This document shows, piece after piece, positions 11,199 through 21,345 of a stretch of 64,000 nt of DNA; positions within the stretch are counted from its first letter, which is position 1; every line of letters begins with the position of its first letter. Where the stretch lies: the NCBI GenBank assembly GCA_026874595.1, contig CM049315.1, positions 72,001-136,000 on the forward strand, read 5' to 3'. The notes below the pieces were generated by a model that worked only from the letters and a program-made list of their open reading frames with translations, ran no database searches and was not told where the DNA came from. The translations under genes were made by a program, and so were the position numbers. The stretch is from Sipunculus nudus (taxonomy: Eukaryota > Annelida > Sipuncula > Golfingiida > Sipunculidae).

Positions 11199-12419
11199 CT
11201 GGAAACAAAAACAAGAAAAATAATGTACTTTTTAGAAATAAACATGTCTGATAAAAGGCCAAACCAGCATATAAAATAGGGCCACGGCTCCTGGTAGGTT
11301 ACCAGGTTCCTGGATTTTAAAAAAAAATATTTTAAAGGTCCCTTGAAAAAAAAATAGGGGCACGTAACCTGGTGTTTGATTGCCAAATTATGAGAAAAGC
11401 ATTAATGATTTTTTTTTGGAGAAAACAGATCAAGTCTTCAAAAAGATGTCTGGTGACCTTGGGTTTGACCTTTCAAGAGAACTCTAGGTCAAATATCATG
11501 GTACCAGATGAAAGCTTATAATATGTGTTTATATAAGCATGATAAATGTTCAATAGTAACTACATTCACATCTGTGGTAGTTTCTGCGATATAGCCCCAC
11601 CCCCACCCCAAAAAATTTCTAATGTTAAGTGAAGGGGAAATTTTAATTTTTAAAAAACTCATGAAAAGAAAATAAATTAAAAATGTAGAAATTTTTCAAA
11701 GATTTCTATCCCAAGAAAGCTCCATACCAATATTGAAAAGAATACAATTTGTAGTTTTGAAGAAGATTATCTTTAAAGTCTTGACATTGGCGACCTTGAA
11801 ATTGACCTTTCAAGGTTGCAGTACCAAATGAAAGCCCATATATGACATTATACATGCACTCAATATTATCTACATCCATATCTGTAACAGATTCTGAGAT
11901 ATAAGCTCAAAAAAATCTCCAATGTTTAGTAAATGGAAACATTTCATTATTTCAAAAATTCATTAAAAAATTTGAATAATCAATATTTTTTAAAACAGTG
12001 AGCAGCCTTTTCTAGACAGTGTCTCAAGGAAGCTCCATACTACAATTTAGAAGAATCCGACTGGTAGTGTCTGAGAAGGAGATCTTTGAAATGTTGATAT
12101 TGGTGACCATGGGTTTGACCTTTCAAGGTCACTCAAGGCCAATTTGGAGAAAAACATTGTTATAAAGGTTTGATTGCAGCAATATTAAAAAAAATTAAAG
12201 AACAGGTTTTGAGAAAACGACAATTAAAGTCCCAAAATGACACTTTTTGGCCCGCAAAATGGTCCGAAAGGATTCAGTAAGAAATAAAAAAAAAGTCTGT
12301 GCTATTAGGCCAAGAAACGTTGACAAAATTAAAGACGGTTACTGAGCAGTTTCTGAGATCTTGCTGCTAACAGACAGACGGATGACAACTGACGACAATA
12401 GGTTCTGGGATAAACTAAT
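11199..12419. repeat. Three-unit core array in intron (left copy)
   Basis: Units of about 315-335 bp begin near 11454, 11788 and 12103, each opening with a GGTGACC..GGGTTTGACCTTTC variant and ending with TTTCTGCGATATA-like text. The array is followed by AACAGACAGACGGATGAC and then by the GACCCATGGGTCA end of the next element. This is the layout of tandem-core (pearl/HINE-like) elements: core units, short microsatellite, flank. It is non-coding. Confidence 0.6.
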
Positions 12420-14397
12420 AACAAGGGACCCATGGGTCACGGCGCTCAGCTGAATGAGACAGATACAATTGTGTCACTATTGTTGTATGTAGGTCTGGAA
12501 GATTTCATTTTGACAGATGTAATTTTTTGTATTAATTATGTAGTTGAGTGGAATAGTTATCAGTATTTTAAATATGAACATGAATGTGTGTCTAAAATAT
12601 TGCAATGGGAATGACCAGATGTGGTAAATTGCAGAGGAAGGAAGTGGAGATTTGCAAGTATAAAAATACACATTTAATCAATCAAAATATTTATGGAAAA
12701 GTAGAAAACTTATATGTTTTGGGAAGCAGTTGTTGCTGAATTAGAGAGGAAACAGAATGTCTCAAAAAGTATCTACAGAGAAGAAATTGTAGATTATGCT
12801 GTGAGAAGTTGCCATGTTTGATCTGAATTGAAGAATGGGGGATTGTTGCTAATAATATCTTGTGATCGGACCATGTGTATTCTAATGTTGAAATTGAAGC
12901 ATTTAAACAGTTAGTAAAGACACGATCTATGGTATTTCCATGGTCATTGGTTGGTTCTCTGACTAGTTGTTGACATTAAAGAGTTGACATAATTGTGTCA
13001 ATTTGGTGTTATATATTATATTAGAAATGTCAATATTGAAATCGCCCATGATCACTATAGGCAGGTTGTGGTCAACTTGAGAGACTAAAACTTTGGAGTT
13101 CAGCGAAGAAGTTACTGATGGGACATCCGGGTGACCTATAGAGGAAAACAATCTGAAGTGACTGAGTCTAAGTGTGAATATAGAGAAGAGATGACTCAAA
13201 ATCTGGTGTTGTGTGGTGGTGAATGGTTACATGGGGACTCAGCTGTTTAACCTGATAGGGGGGGGGGGGGGAGGATGAGAGTTTAAAAACACCTTTGTAA
13301 CTCTGTATATTTATTTCTTTATTTAGCAGTTATAAATTTTATGCAGTTGCCAGAAGAATATTGTCCTAAACAAATACTCAGTGGAGAGAGGAAAGTTACA
13401 ACACCTTTGCATAAACATACAGGATACAAAATTTAATCATTGTAACCCTGGTGGTACAATACAAAATCTACTAGTAAAATGTAGCATAGCCATGAATAAA
13501 ATAAAATACAGAAAATTATAACATTCATCTAGTTAATGCACCATCTGGGGGGGGGGGGGGGACTGCAGGGCAGAGGGGAAGCCTACTAGCAGTGGCCAAG
13601 CTGAGCCTGAGGCAAGCTGCCTGGGGTGGGTTACATAATGCAAGTGATGGCTGTTCTACTAGGTGGGCCAGATGTCAACAACAGTTGACATTGTGTATGA
13701 AAACTTGAATAAAAGCTACTCTTTTCTATCAATTCCTTTGAAATTTCAGATTTTAAAAGATTAAATCCTTATGTATATATGCTGTGAAAATTAAATCAAA
13801 AGTTCTTACAGAAAAAAACGTGCTATTCCCAAAGTTGGACAAAATTCAAGGTATTAATTTTTTATTTATGCTAATAACTTGAAAAATTTGCAAAATTTAG
13901 ATCTAATTTTGGGGAAATCATTGAATCTTGATTAAATAAAGTTATATTCCTGAAAAAAAAGTCTCCAGCTTCAGCAATTCTCACGCTAGGTGAGTAAATA
14001 TTTTTCCTGATTTTTTAAAAATTGCATTATATTTGGGCCCATAACTTCAAAATAATACCCAATACTGACCTAATTTTTGGTATGTTTATAGAAAATGTAT
14101 GGAAGAATATGAATACTAAATATATTAAATATGACCAAGAACAGATCAGTGGTTTTAAATATTAGGCAGCCTTGAAGTGTAACAATGGTTTTTTTTATGA
14201 AAAACGGAGGTTTTTCCTTAGGAACGAAGTCCTAATGACCCAATTTTCGTATGGTAGAAGATTTTGGGAAAATCTAATGGTATGTATAATTTTGGATTCG
14301 TAGGTCTTACAGTTTTAAAATGTGCCCTGTTAACGGCCGGATGGATGAGGGACAAAGGACCACGACTATAGCTCAGATGACTTGTAGTCAGCTGAGC
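12420..14397 (-). mobile_element. 2-kb element with palindromic ends and an endonuclease relic (left copy)
   Basis: On the minus strand the element starts with AGCTCAGCTGACT...CATCTGAGCT (a hairpin) and ends with TCAGCTGAGCGCCGTGACCC ATGGGTCCCTTG. TCAGCTGAGC is shared, inverted, by both ends, and TGACCCATGGGTCA-type palindromes mark the end. The endonuclease-like remnant (12840-13199) lies near the 3' end, followed by only about 400 bp. Its 5' third (13.70-14.40 kb) is homologous to 46.60-47.32 kb. Confidence 0.6.
12840..13199 (-). pseudogene. APE-type endonuclease fragment (left copy)
   Basis: Reading on the minus strand gives VIMGDFNIDISN, then after a frame change LVREPTNDHGNTIDRVFTN and TWSDHKILLATI. 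GDFN, the EPT..G..ID segment and SDH are the metal and catalytic boxes of apurinic-type endonucleases found in non-LTR retrotransposons and in Helentrons. The N-terminal part is missing and the frame is broken once. No RT or helicase motif is attached, so the parent element type stays open. Confidence 0.65.
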
Positions 14398-14982
14398 TAA
14401 AAACTAGACAGTGCTTCGGTCATACATGACTTGGTGTTTGGATTCCACGCTAAAAAAATGATTTCCGAGAATGTAGGTTATTCAATATTTTCAGATTATA
14501 GTGGTACTTTTTTAAACAGTAATAATATCAATATTTATCAGTAATTGTGCATTTTGTTCATGTCATACCAAATATTATAAATTTTTGCACAAATTTGACC
14601 TGTTATTGATTACTGATTTATCTCACAAAATGTTTAAAATATGTTTGAAATGTCAGTAAATTATTGAGTCTATACACCAAGTCATGCATGACTGGTTGAC
14701 CAGAACCATGCCTGGTTCTGTTTGTTTTTGATAGTTGGACACAGTTAGAGTCGCAATAACCACTAGAGCTCGCAGCATTTATAAGGACCTCCTTATAATG
14801 TTAACTAGGTCCAGCTAACTAAGATTTGATCAAATTGTACACACCAACATGACCAAATGTGAAGTCATTTCGTTTTGATGTGTTTCAGAAGCACTTGTTT
14901 CAAAATTAATGGTGAAATTCATTAAAATTGTCTCATTGAAATAAAATCTAGACGTTTGATGTGTGGTACAATAAGTCCAGAC
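14398..14982. other. Left-arm intron, non-coding
   Basis: AT-rich intron sequence between the palindromic-end element and exon C. The string AAGTCATGCATGACT near 14684 and CATACATGACTTGGTG near 14420 are short inverted copies of each other. Nothing coding is visible. Confidence 0.5.
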
Positions 14983-15108
14983 CTGTGAAACGGTCGCCAT
15001 GTATTTGCGGAGCTTGGTACTTGTAACCAAACCAGGCATCTTCAGGTCAGCTCTGGCACAGGCTGTTTTGAGGCAGTCATATCCTCGCATGTGGGTATCA
15101 TTGGAATT
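14983..15108 (-). CDS. Exon C, left copy (TKLRKYMAT box)
   Basis: A 126-bp exon, phase 0 at both ends. It encodes NSNDTHMRGYDCLKTAC... and STKLRKYMATVSQ, followed directly by the donor CAG|GTCTGG. The STKLRK..AT motif is the most conserved box of the family and sits where tyrosine recombinases have HxxR. A 3.8-kb intron follows, filled with repeats. Confidence 0.8.
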
Positions 15109-15496
15109 CTAAGAGAAATTAATTCACAGTAAGTCAACAGTTGGTGTTGCAGAAAACATGTTTACCGGTACTTGATCAATGGATGATAGAATGACTACAA
15201 ATGTTTACAGATTGGCCATTTTTCAACCATTTCAAAAAACGCAGTATGCTTTTGAGGGAAGAAAAAAATGCACAGTAACACTTATTTGGCCATATTATAT
15301 TATTATCTTATATTGTGCTTTTTGCTCATTCAGAATTTCTGAGTTTTTTTCGACCCATCAAATTGATCAGAATATGTGGACACAAGCATATTTAGTTTCC
15401 AAACTGTCGGACATTAACCAACATTGTGATAAGGCATCATAACACGTACATTAAACAATGTTTAATGTGAAACATGATCAGTTGATCACAAAGTAC

Positions 15497-15629
15497 CTTG
15501 GCAAAAACATAAGGATTTGTACACTTCTGCCTCCATTATAACAGTATCTGTATGGCATCTCTCAATAGCGGTGGTAGCAGGATGGCCACCTTCCTGTTCT
15601 TTTTACCGATCACCTCAACCATATCCATT
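15497..15629 (-). CDS. Exon B, left copy, with in-frame stop
   Basis: A 133-bp exon joined in phase 2 to exon A, with acceptor ATAACAG and donor CCAAG|GTACTT. It reads MDMVEVIGKKNRKVAILLPP, then DAIQILL, a stop (TAA at 15536-15538), and in the same frame WRQKCTNPYVFAK. The frame after the stop matches the family pattern, so TAA replaces a sense codon. The identical stop is in the right-arm copy. Confidence 0.75.
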
Positions 15630-15909
15630 CTGTTATATCCAAAAATGAAAAAAAAACATGTTATAAAATGGTTTGTAGACTCACAGACTACAGAGAAGAG
15701 CTTAATCATGTTAATTGGAGTGGTTTTCCTGCTAAAGTACAAATTAAACAAATATGATGTATAGGTCAGACTGAGTCTTCTTCATGTCAAGAGGAGAAAG
15801 AAGGTCCCTTGAATGATGGCTTTCCATAGAAATGGAGTCTTAAAAATATACACACTTGCAACAAATGAAACAGACTCAATTCAGTTTCGAGAAATAATAC
15901 TTGACTCAC

Positions 15910-16142
15910 CTTTTCATCAATTCCTGTTCCAGTGGTTGCAAAGTATTTATAAGTTCTTCGTTGGCATTTTGCCATGTTGGTCTCTCCAAAAAGCTTTGGA
16001 TTCTGAGTTTTGCAGGCTCCTCACCTCTCCTCTTATTGAAGAGGATTAGTCTTGCCAGAGTGAGTGACGCCACCTCAGCCCAATCCTGGTCACTCTCTTT
16101 TAGCTTTGGGAGAAGCTCTTTGAGCCTTTCATCCATATAATT
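15910..16142 (-). CDS. Exon A, left copy (Arg-box segment)
   Basis: A 233-bp exon in phase 0, beginning after TTTCACAG and ending at AAAAG|GTGAGT. It encodes about 77 residues, including TLARLILFNKRRGEEPAKL. In this protein family that segment holds the position of the first catalytic Arg box of tyrosine recombinases. The remainder (FLERPTWQNAN...LEQELMKR) is charged and helical in character. Confidence 0.75.
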
Positions 16143-16311
16143 CTGTGAAAACAGGACATGTATGATCATTTTAAATGGAATGAATTTTTAGCCTACCCGG
16201 CTCAAGTCTTGTGTAAACATACATGAATGGACATTTGATTTAACAGTAGACTTATGCTAGTGTATCACCTGAGCCAAAGCATTAACACTTGTAATGATCA
16301 TTTTCTAAATA

Positions 16312-17048
16312 TTCTGATCATCACTAAAAATAGAGCAGTGAAGTCTTGCTATAACAAACTCCAGGAAAAAATTCAGGTCCCAACTACACCTTTTTCCATT
16401 TTAAAATGGGACTTTTATAACAAACTTCTTTCAAAACCAAGTGATCCTGGTGATCCTTTTGTATTTGTTATAATGAGAGTTTATTGTATGCACCTTGCTT
16501 TACCTCAGTAATTAAGTTTTCATGTAGTTAAGGCATGATTTAGAGTTAAGTATCAAGACTGCGAGTACACAAAAACACAGAAGCAGCTCCTGTGTACAAA
16601 ACTTCATTTCAGTAGCACACAGAATAAGAATGTGATAAACACCACTAGGCGAAATTAAAATTGGAAGCTTTCTTTTTTGACAGCAGTCTTGAACCAGCTT
16701 TCTGATTTGTACATGGTTTTGTCAGTAGTCATGTATAAGTCTCTTTCCTGGTCACCAAGAAAGATACTTGGCCAAAAGGTGTGTGCCTTGCCGTGGTGGT
16801 CAAGCTCGGCTTGTTACGAAAGCACACCATACTGATTGTGCCGATTTTATTTCCAGGTAAGTTTCCCAGGTAAATTCACTTTCACGAAACATGAACCATG
16901 ATGAAGGAATATATATTTTCATCACATGACATGGGTGTTTTTCGATCTAATAACCCCACATAATATTTTCGATGTTACACACGTCTCATAACACTTGAGC
17001 GCCACTTCTCATTGGCTATAAAAATGACGTCATAATCAAATACATTGT
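16312..17048. other. Segment present only in the left arm (737 bp)
   Basis: Comparison with 24470-24510 shows the right arm joins directly from ...TTTCTAAATA to TACTTTTTTT, skipping this segment. There is a 1-2 base TA overlap at the join. The segment has no recognisable gene or transposon ends and no target-site duplication. A deletion from the right arm is therefore more likely than an insertion here. It probably contains the original distal end of the DIRS element. Confidence 0.8.
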
Positions 17049-17057
17049 TACTTTTTT

Positions 17058-17399
17058 TCAACAATTTCTGGCAACTTTTCCTTTGGAAAATTTACAAAAT
17101 TTCAACGTAATCGTGTGGCTTATTACCATACTTACCTCTACAGTAATACAGGCTGATCCGAGATTAGCGCGCAGAATGGTAATCCATGACCCCATTGCGA
17201 TCAAGCCAGTAGAAGATGAGGCTCCGTCGAGCCCATATACCATGCTATGGAGGGGGGACTGTGGCCTGGGCCGCAATGATGGGGCCCAGCCTAAAGCGCC
17301 AAGACTGAGATAGAAGCTCAGCCGCAGGTAATATGAAATGAACGTATTAGGGTTTGTCCACATACCAGCTCGGACAATCACATCAATAGGTGTCCCCAC
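17058..17399 (-). pseudogene. DIRS tyrosine recombinase, C-terminal part, left copy
   Basis: The frame contains GTPIDVIVRAGMWTNPNTFI followed by SYYLR. This corresponds to the last box of DIRS recombinases, with the nucleophile Tyr in the FxxYYLR motif. Just upstream in the same frame SRHTKSGTSLAAH stands for the HxxR box, with Lys at the expected Arg. Sequence after SYYLR is probably no longer coding. Confidence 0.75.
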
Positions 17400-17498
17400 A
17401 CGTGCAGCGAGAGACGTGCCAGACTTGGTGTGCCGTGATACGATAAATATCGCGGGACTCAGCCCCAGTCTCGGTATAGACCAAACGGACCAATAATT

Positions 17499-17882
17499 TC
17501 ACCCAAAAAGACAGAGTACTATTAGTGATATTAGTGGTACGTGTAGGCTGAAAAGATATAAAGAGTCTGTGACATCACGACAGAAAGGATTAGTACGACG
17601 AACATACATCCTTATCGCTCGTACTGGACACAGGAGGGCATCTAACTCCGCAGGACCGACGTCCTGGGAGAGTGATAAGAATAATGATCGGAGAGAAGGC
17701 TTGAATACCCATGGTGGTTGCTCTGGTCTTGGGAGGAAGCCACACTCAGTATATAGTATAATGGCTCCGTCAGGCCCATCTGACCGTCGACAGCCGCTAG
17801 CCAGCAACACAAGAAAAAATGTCTTGAGTGTGAGTCTTTTAATGGAGACTGACTCCAGAGGCTCCCATGGGGCACGTGTCAA
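17499..17882 (-). pseudogene. DIRS tyrosine recombinase, Arg-box part, left copy
   Basis: The frame reads LKTFFLVLLASGCRRSDGPD, which matches the first Arg box (xLLASGxRRSE) of DIRS recombinases, and then CPVRAIRMYVRRTNPF. It stops after CLFG, and the catalytic C-terminal part continues in another frame at 17058-17399. Identical to the right copy except for a few changes. Confidence 0.85.
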
Positions 17883-18070
17883 AGTGTATCAAACGAACGT
17901 AACGTCCCAGTCTGGAAGCTGTGGCGCTTGACGTGGGCATTGTGTTCTAAATGATGCCAGTAAATCTGATAGTATGGCACAAAAGGAAAGATCTACTAGC
18001 ATGACTAGTATTCCTCTCGCCCTATAGATCAGATTTAGCATGGCCCTATAGCCCTCGATTGTTGCTGGCT

Positions 18071-19048
18071 TTAGCTTAACCCTAGCGAACAGGTAGCAAA
18101 GGAATGATAGAAATCGTTTAGAGGGGCAGAGAACAGATCGATTTGCTTTCCGTCACACCAACGAATGAATACTCGCAACTTGGCTTCATAAGTGCGAGTG
18201 GAGGACTGTCGGTTCTTCCTGGATAAATGTCCAGACACGTCTCTAGGAAAACCTGCCTCCTGGAAGGATTGCTGGATCGCATCCACGCGTGCAGGCACAG
18301 TGCCTCTACGGAATCGTGAAAGATATCTCGACCTGGTTGCTTGAGCAGTCTGCATCGTAGTGGCAGCTCCCTGGGAGTGTCCACTAACAGACTGAGAAGC
18401 ATTGGATACCACAGCTGCGGCTATCTTGTGTAGAACCTCGGTCAGAAAGCCGGTCGGGGGTTGTGCGTCAGCGTACATCCCGTCCCAACTGATCGCCATG
18501 GAGTCCATCGCCAGGGTGCCGTCCTCTGGAAGGGGTGAGCAATAAGCGGGCAGTTTGGTATTTTTGGAGGTTGCAAACAGGTCTACGTTCAGTGTCCCGA
18601 ATACCCCACACAGAGCCTGGAATATTTGTGGTGACTGACTCCACTCAGTACCGAGTGAAAGTGCGTCTGCCAAAACGTTGCGTTTGCCAGGCAGATGTCT
18701 GGCCTTGATCAGATGTCCGTGCGCCCACATTGATCGTATCAAGGCCTCTGCCTCCAAGCAGAGGTCTAGGGACTTCGTCCCTCCCTGCTTGTTGATATGC
18801 GCTACGACCGTCGTCTTGTCTGTGTAGATCAACCACTCGGTGCCGTTCGGATATCGATCGGCCCATCGATCGTAGGCACGCGTCACCGCCTTCAGCTCTA
18901 GGACACTGATGTGAAACTGTCTGTCTGAAGGTGTCCACCTCTGCGACAGCTCCATCACGTCCAGATGAGCTCCCCAAGCTAGCTCGGATGCATCAGTGAA
19001 AAGCTTGTTGTCCAGTATGTAATCGCTGAGTGACATGCCCCTGTCCAT
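18071..19048 (-). pseudogene. DIRS RNase H fused to recombinase N-terminus, left copy
   Basis: A 325-residue frame. RNase H acidic residues fall at D19 (LFTDAS), E51 (ELKAV), D77 (IYTDKTTVV) and D128 (NVLADAL). The DIRS post-RNase H domain starts near residue 155 (NVDLFATSKNTKLPAY, ADAQPPTG). A 44-bp deletion near 18412, relative to the right copy, then shifts the frame directly into the recombinase N-terminal region (RNRQSSTRTYEAKLRVFIRW). What were two overlapping frames has become one continuous open frame. Confidence 0.85.
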
Positions 19049-19832
19049 GTTGACTGGGTTGCGTCACCATTGGAGTGTCTCCATTGCCCGATCGTCTAAT
19101 AAATACTGGACGATCGAGTGGGTCTGTCAAAATGTGCCACTGTAGGGCAAGACACCACTGTATCGGGCGAAGGAAGCAACGCCCGAACGGGACTTGCTTT
19201 TCGACGGATACCAACAGACCTATGAGGGATAATATTCGACGAGCTGATGTCGATCTGATCGTTAACAGTTTGTCAATGAGAAGATATTTTTTCTCTACCC
19301 TCTGGCGTGGGGGTGCAGCCACCCCCACTTCTAGATCGTACCACACTCCTATATACTCCAAGTTCTGAGTAGGAGCGAGGTTCGACTTCTCCCAATTGGG
19401 AAGCCACCCTAATTGGAGAGTAGGCCTGATCACGTAAGAGGCATGATCCGCCGTCTGTTGTGGAGAATCTGCTACTATCAGCCAATCGTTGATGTAATGG
19501 CGGAAATGAATCCTCCTCGATCGAAAATTGGCTGCCAACGACCGGATGATACGGGTGAACACGTACGGGGCAGTGGCCACTCCAAATGGCAGTACCCTGA
19601 ACTGATACACCCGATCGCAATACCCGAGTTTGAGGTATTTCCTTGAACTGCGGTGTATCTGCACGTGAAGATAAGCATCCTTGATATCAATGCTTATGGA
19701 CCACTTGCCCTGCGAAACTGATCGTTGAATCATGAGTGCAGATTCCATCTTGAATCTTTGGATGACTTCTTTGGGATTCTGAACCAGTTCAATCGCTCGT
19801 TTGGACACAAGATCTGACATCTCTTTGTCCAA
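18993..19832 (-). pseudogene. DIRS reverse transcriptase, left copy
   Basis: A 279-residue open frame. Motif A SIDIKDAYLHV lies near residues 47-57, motif B LPFGVATAPYVF at 81-92 and motif C YINDWLIV at 113-120, then PNWEKSNLAP and EKQVPFGRCFLRPIQW. The usual YxDD is YIND here, so the first catalytic Asp of motif C is replaced. The right copy has the same change. A frame shift near 19120 separates this frame from RNase H, and the intervening frame holds a TGA after LQW. Both lesions are shared by the right copy. Confidence 0.9.
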
Positions 19833-20039
19833 ATGCTCTAATCTCTCGCGGTCTGAGGGGAGTGGGAACTGCCATCATGCTTGTCTGAGCAGTGGTCTGT
19901 CCACTGAGGATCCCCCACCCCTTTCCCGGCCGTACCCTGCCTCCTCCTGGATTCTCGCCTATTACTCCAGAAGAAAGTTCCTTCCACTTCGGTTGGAGAG
20001 TCAACCTCGAAGGCGAGTGACTCTGTTCCGTCTGCGTCT

Positions 20040-21292
20040 GTGCGACCGAGTGCTGGTCGACAGACGGGCAGATCTATGATTGTGGTTAGCTCTGATGCCC
20101 AAACAGGGGCCTCCCTGAGCAATACTACGGCCGTAGATTCTGCTGGTAGCTTTGCTACTACTGAGGGCGGCCGTCTCCTCGATCGAAGAACGGCCGTTTC
20201 TCTTCCCCTTGCAGCCCTTTGTTGACAGCCAGGGGGTGTGTCACCCTCAGCAAGCCGGGCTGGCGGCCTCAGCTGCAGGGAGAGACATGCATGGCCTGCT
20301 GGGTGCAGCCAGGCTACCAGGTGCTATGTCAGCTCACAGGAGCGGGACCGCTACACATGGCCATGATCCGATCGTAAGCAGCGTGTCTATGGCCTCTACT
20401 CGATCGAGTAGCGGCTGAGATACAATCAAGGGGTCGCTCCGAGACCCTGATTCTTCAGGTGAAGGGTAGATGACAGGGGACAGGAAATCTGCCTTCAAGT
20501 TGGTGATTCAAGAGATCGCTAGACTTATGGGTCTACCACCTGTAGTGCAGAAGGTTTCTACAGAATATGGCCGATTTGCAGCTACTCCTGAGAAACCTCT
20601 CATTTCCCTCCCCATGGCTGATCATCTGGTTAAATACAGTCGTGATATTAATCAGAAGGCGATGACAAAGAAGGAAGTTGGTTGCTAGGAGTCAATATTT
20701 CCTTCATTGTCCATCAAGGGCCGAGCGGTCGTAACATATGCCTCAGCACCCACTGAAAGCTATGTTTCGAAACCGTCAGGAGATGACGAGCATGTAGGCC
20801 TCCTTCCTAAGAAGAAGGACGTCAGTTCCCATGAAGATGTCTAGGCTTACTTCATGGCAGTCTGCTGGTAACCATCCCATGGGCCAGTTGTCGACGGCGG
20901 ATCCACCTGACCAATTTGGTGCAGGATATTCTTGATGACGCTGAGCTGCCAGAGGCTGTGACAGAGAGGGCCCAGACTGCTCAGCTCTGGATGTCCTCCT
21001 GTCCACAATTCATAGTGCTGAGAAGGTTTCAGCCTCTCTTTCAGCACATATGAATTTGACAGCCCGGGAAGCTGATCTACGTCTTATAGATGTCAGCGAG
21101 GTCGATGCAGCCGAGCTGAGATCTAAGCCGCTTTTTTTGGGCAACACCTTTGGGGGAGTCCCACGATCGTCTGTTCTCGAGATGAGACAGAATCGTAGGG
21201 ATGAGGCTTTCCTTAGCCATGTGGCTAAAGCAAAAGCCCCTGCCTCCAAAGGCACGTCAAAGAAGTCAGCCAAAATGGCTATGGCTTCTTAG
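20040..21292 (+). pseudogene. DIRS gag-like region (single copy, spacer)
   Basis: Broken frames give a Ser/Thr-rich N-terminal part (near 20040-20225), then DRKSAFKLVIQEIARLMGL (20470-20688), a segment DILDDAELPEAVTERAQTAQ (near 20925-21010), and finally ELRSKPLFLGNTFGGVPRSS (21050-21292) ending in a Lys/Ala-rich tail. The LRSxPLF..FGG pattern is typical of the ORF1 (gag-like) protein of DIRS elements. At least two stops and a frame shift interrupt it. Confidence 0.65.
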
Positions 21293-21345
21293 ACTGCTTC
21301 CCAGTAGCAACAGCAGCAGCCCTTTCGTCCCTCTGACCCCCCAAA

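Larger units (their letters stand above)
7023..16142 (-). pseudogene. 3' half of a split gene: tyrosine-recombinase-like plus Myb/SANT-like protein, left copy
   Basis: Eight exons with consistent phases are visible on the minus strand: 16142-15910, 15629-15497, 15108-14983, 11198-11003, 10557-10423, 9736-9659, 8094-8044 and 7393-7023 (stop at 7023-7025). From memory this matches a widespread uncharacterised animal protein family found in fishes, cnidarians and molluscs. The order of boxes (Arg box FNKRRGEE, TKLRKYMAT, MGH followed by QFYR) resembles the catalytic core of tyrosine recombinases. The last exon resembles a Myb/SANT-like domain. Upstream exons expected for the family are absent, because the DIRS element and then the duplication junction lie there. 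An in-frame TAA in the second exon makes it a likely pseudogene. Function is unknown; a DNA-binding or recombinase-derived role is inference. Confidence 0.7.
6560..19905 (+). repeat. Left arm of giant inverted duplication
   Basis: This arm matches the reverse complement of 21588-34176 throughout: paired positions sum to about 40,793-40,802 through the gene and about 41,493-41,538 in the DIRS element. Shifts in the sum mark indels: 737 bp present only here (16312-17048), 44 bp missing here near 18412, and 86 bp present only here (7197-7282). Substitutions are scattered, so the arms are diverged copies rather than a mirrored read artefact. The outer end lies inside composite repeat A, which continues unbroken to 3641. 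The left flank therefore looks ancestral at that boundary. Confidence 0.95.
17058..19905 (-). mobile_element. DIRS-type retrotransposon, 5'-truncated left copy
   Basis: On the minus strand the order is reverse transcriptase, RNase H, a DIRS-type domain often annotated as methyltransferase-like, then tyrosine recombinase. This combination defines DIRS retrotransposons, which integrate by recombinase rather than by an integrase. The copy is cut at 19905, just upstream of the RT, where it meets the spacer; its gag-like part is missing. Sequence is visibly richer in G+C than the flanks. Several frame breaks make it inactive. No terminal inverted repeats could be delimited. Confidence 0.9.

Noticed and set aside
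16780-16830. Possible tRNA or small-RNA hairpin (GTGTGCC ... GCACACC)
   Set aside because: A short stem only; no A-box/B-box or cloverleaf can be drawn, and the right arm lacks the region.
17569-17931. Open frames antisense to the DIRS recombinase (both arms)
   Set aside because: They are shadows of the recombinase on the other strand; the sense strand carries recognisable motifs.
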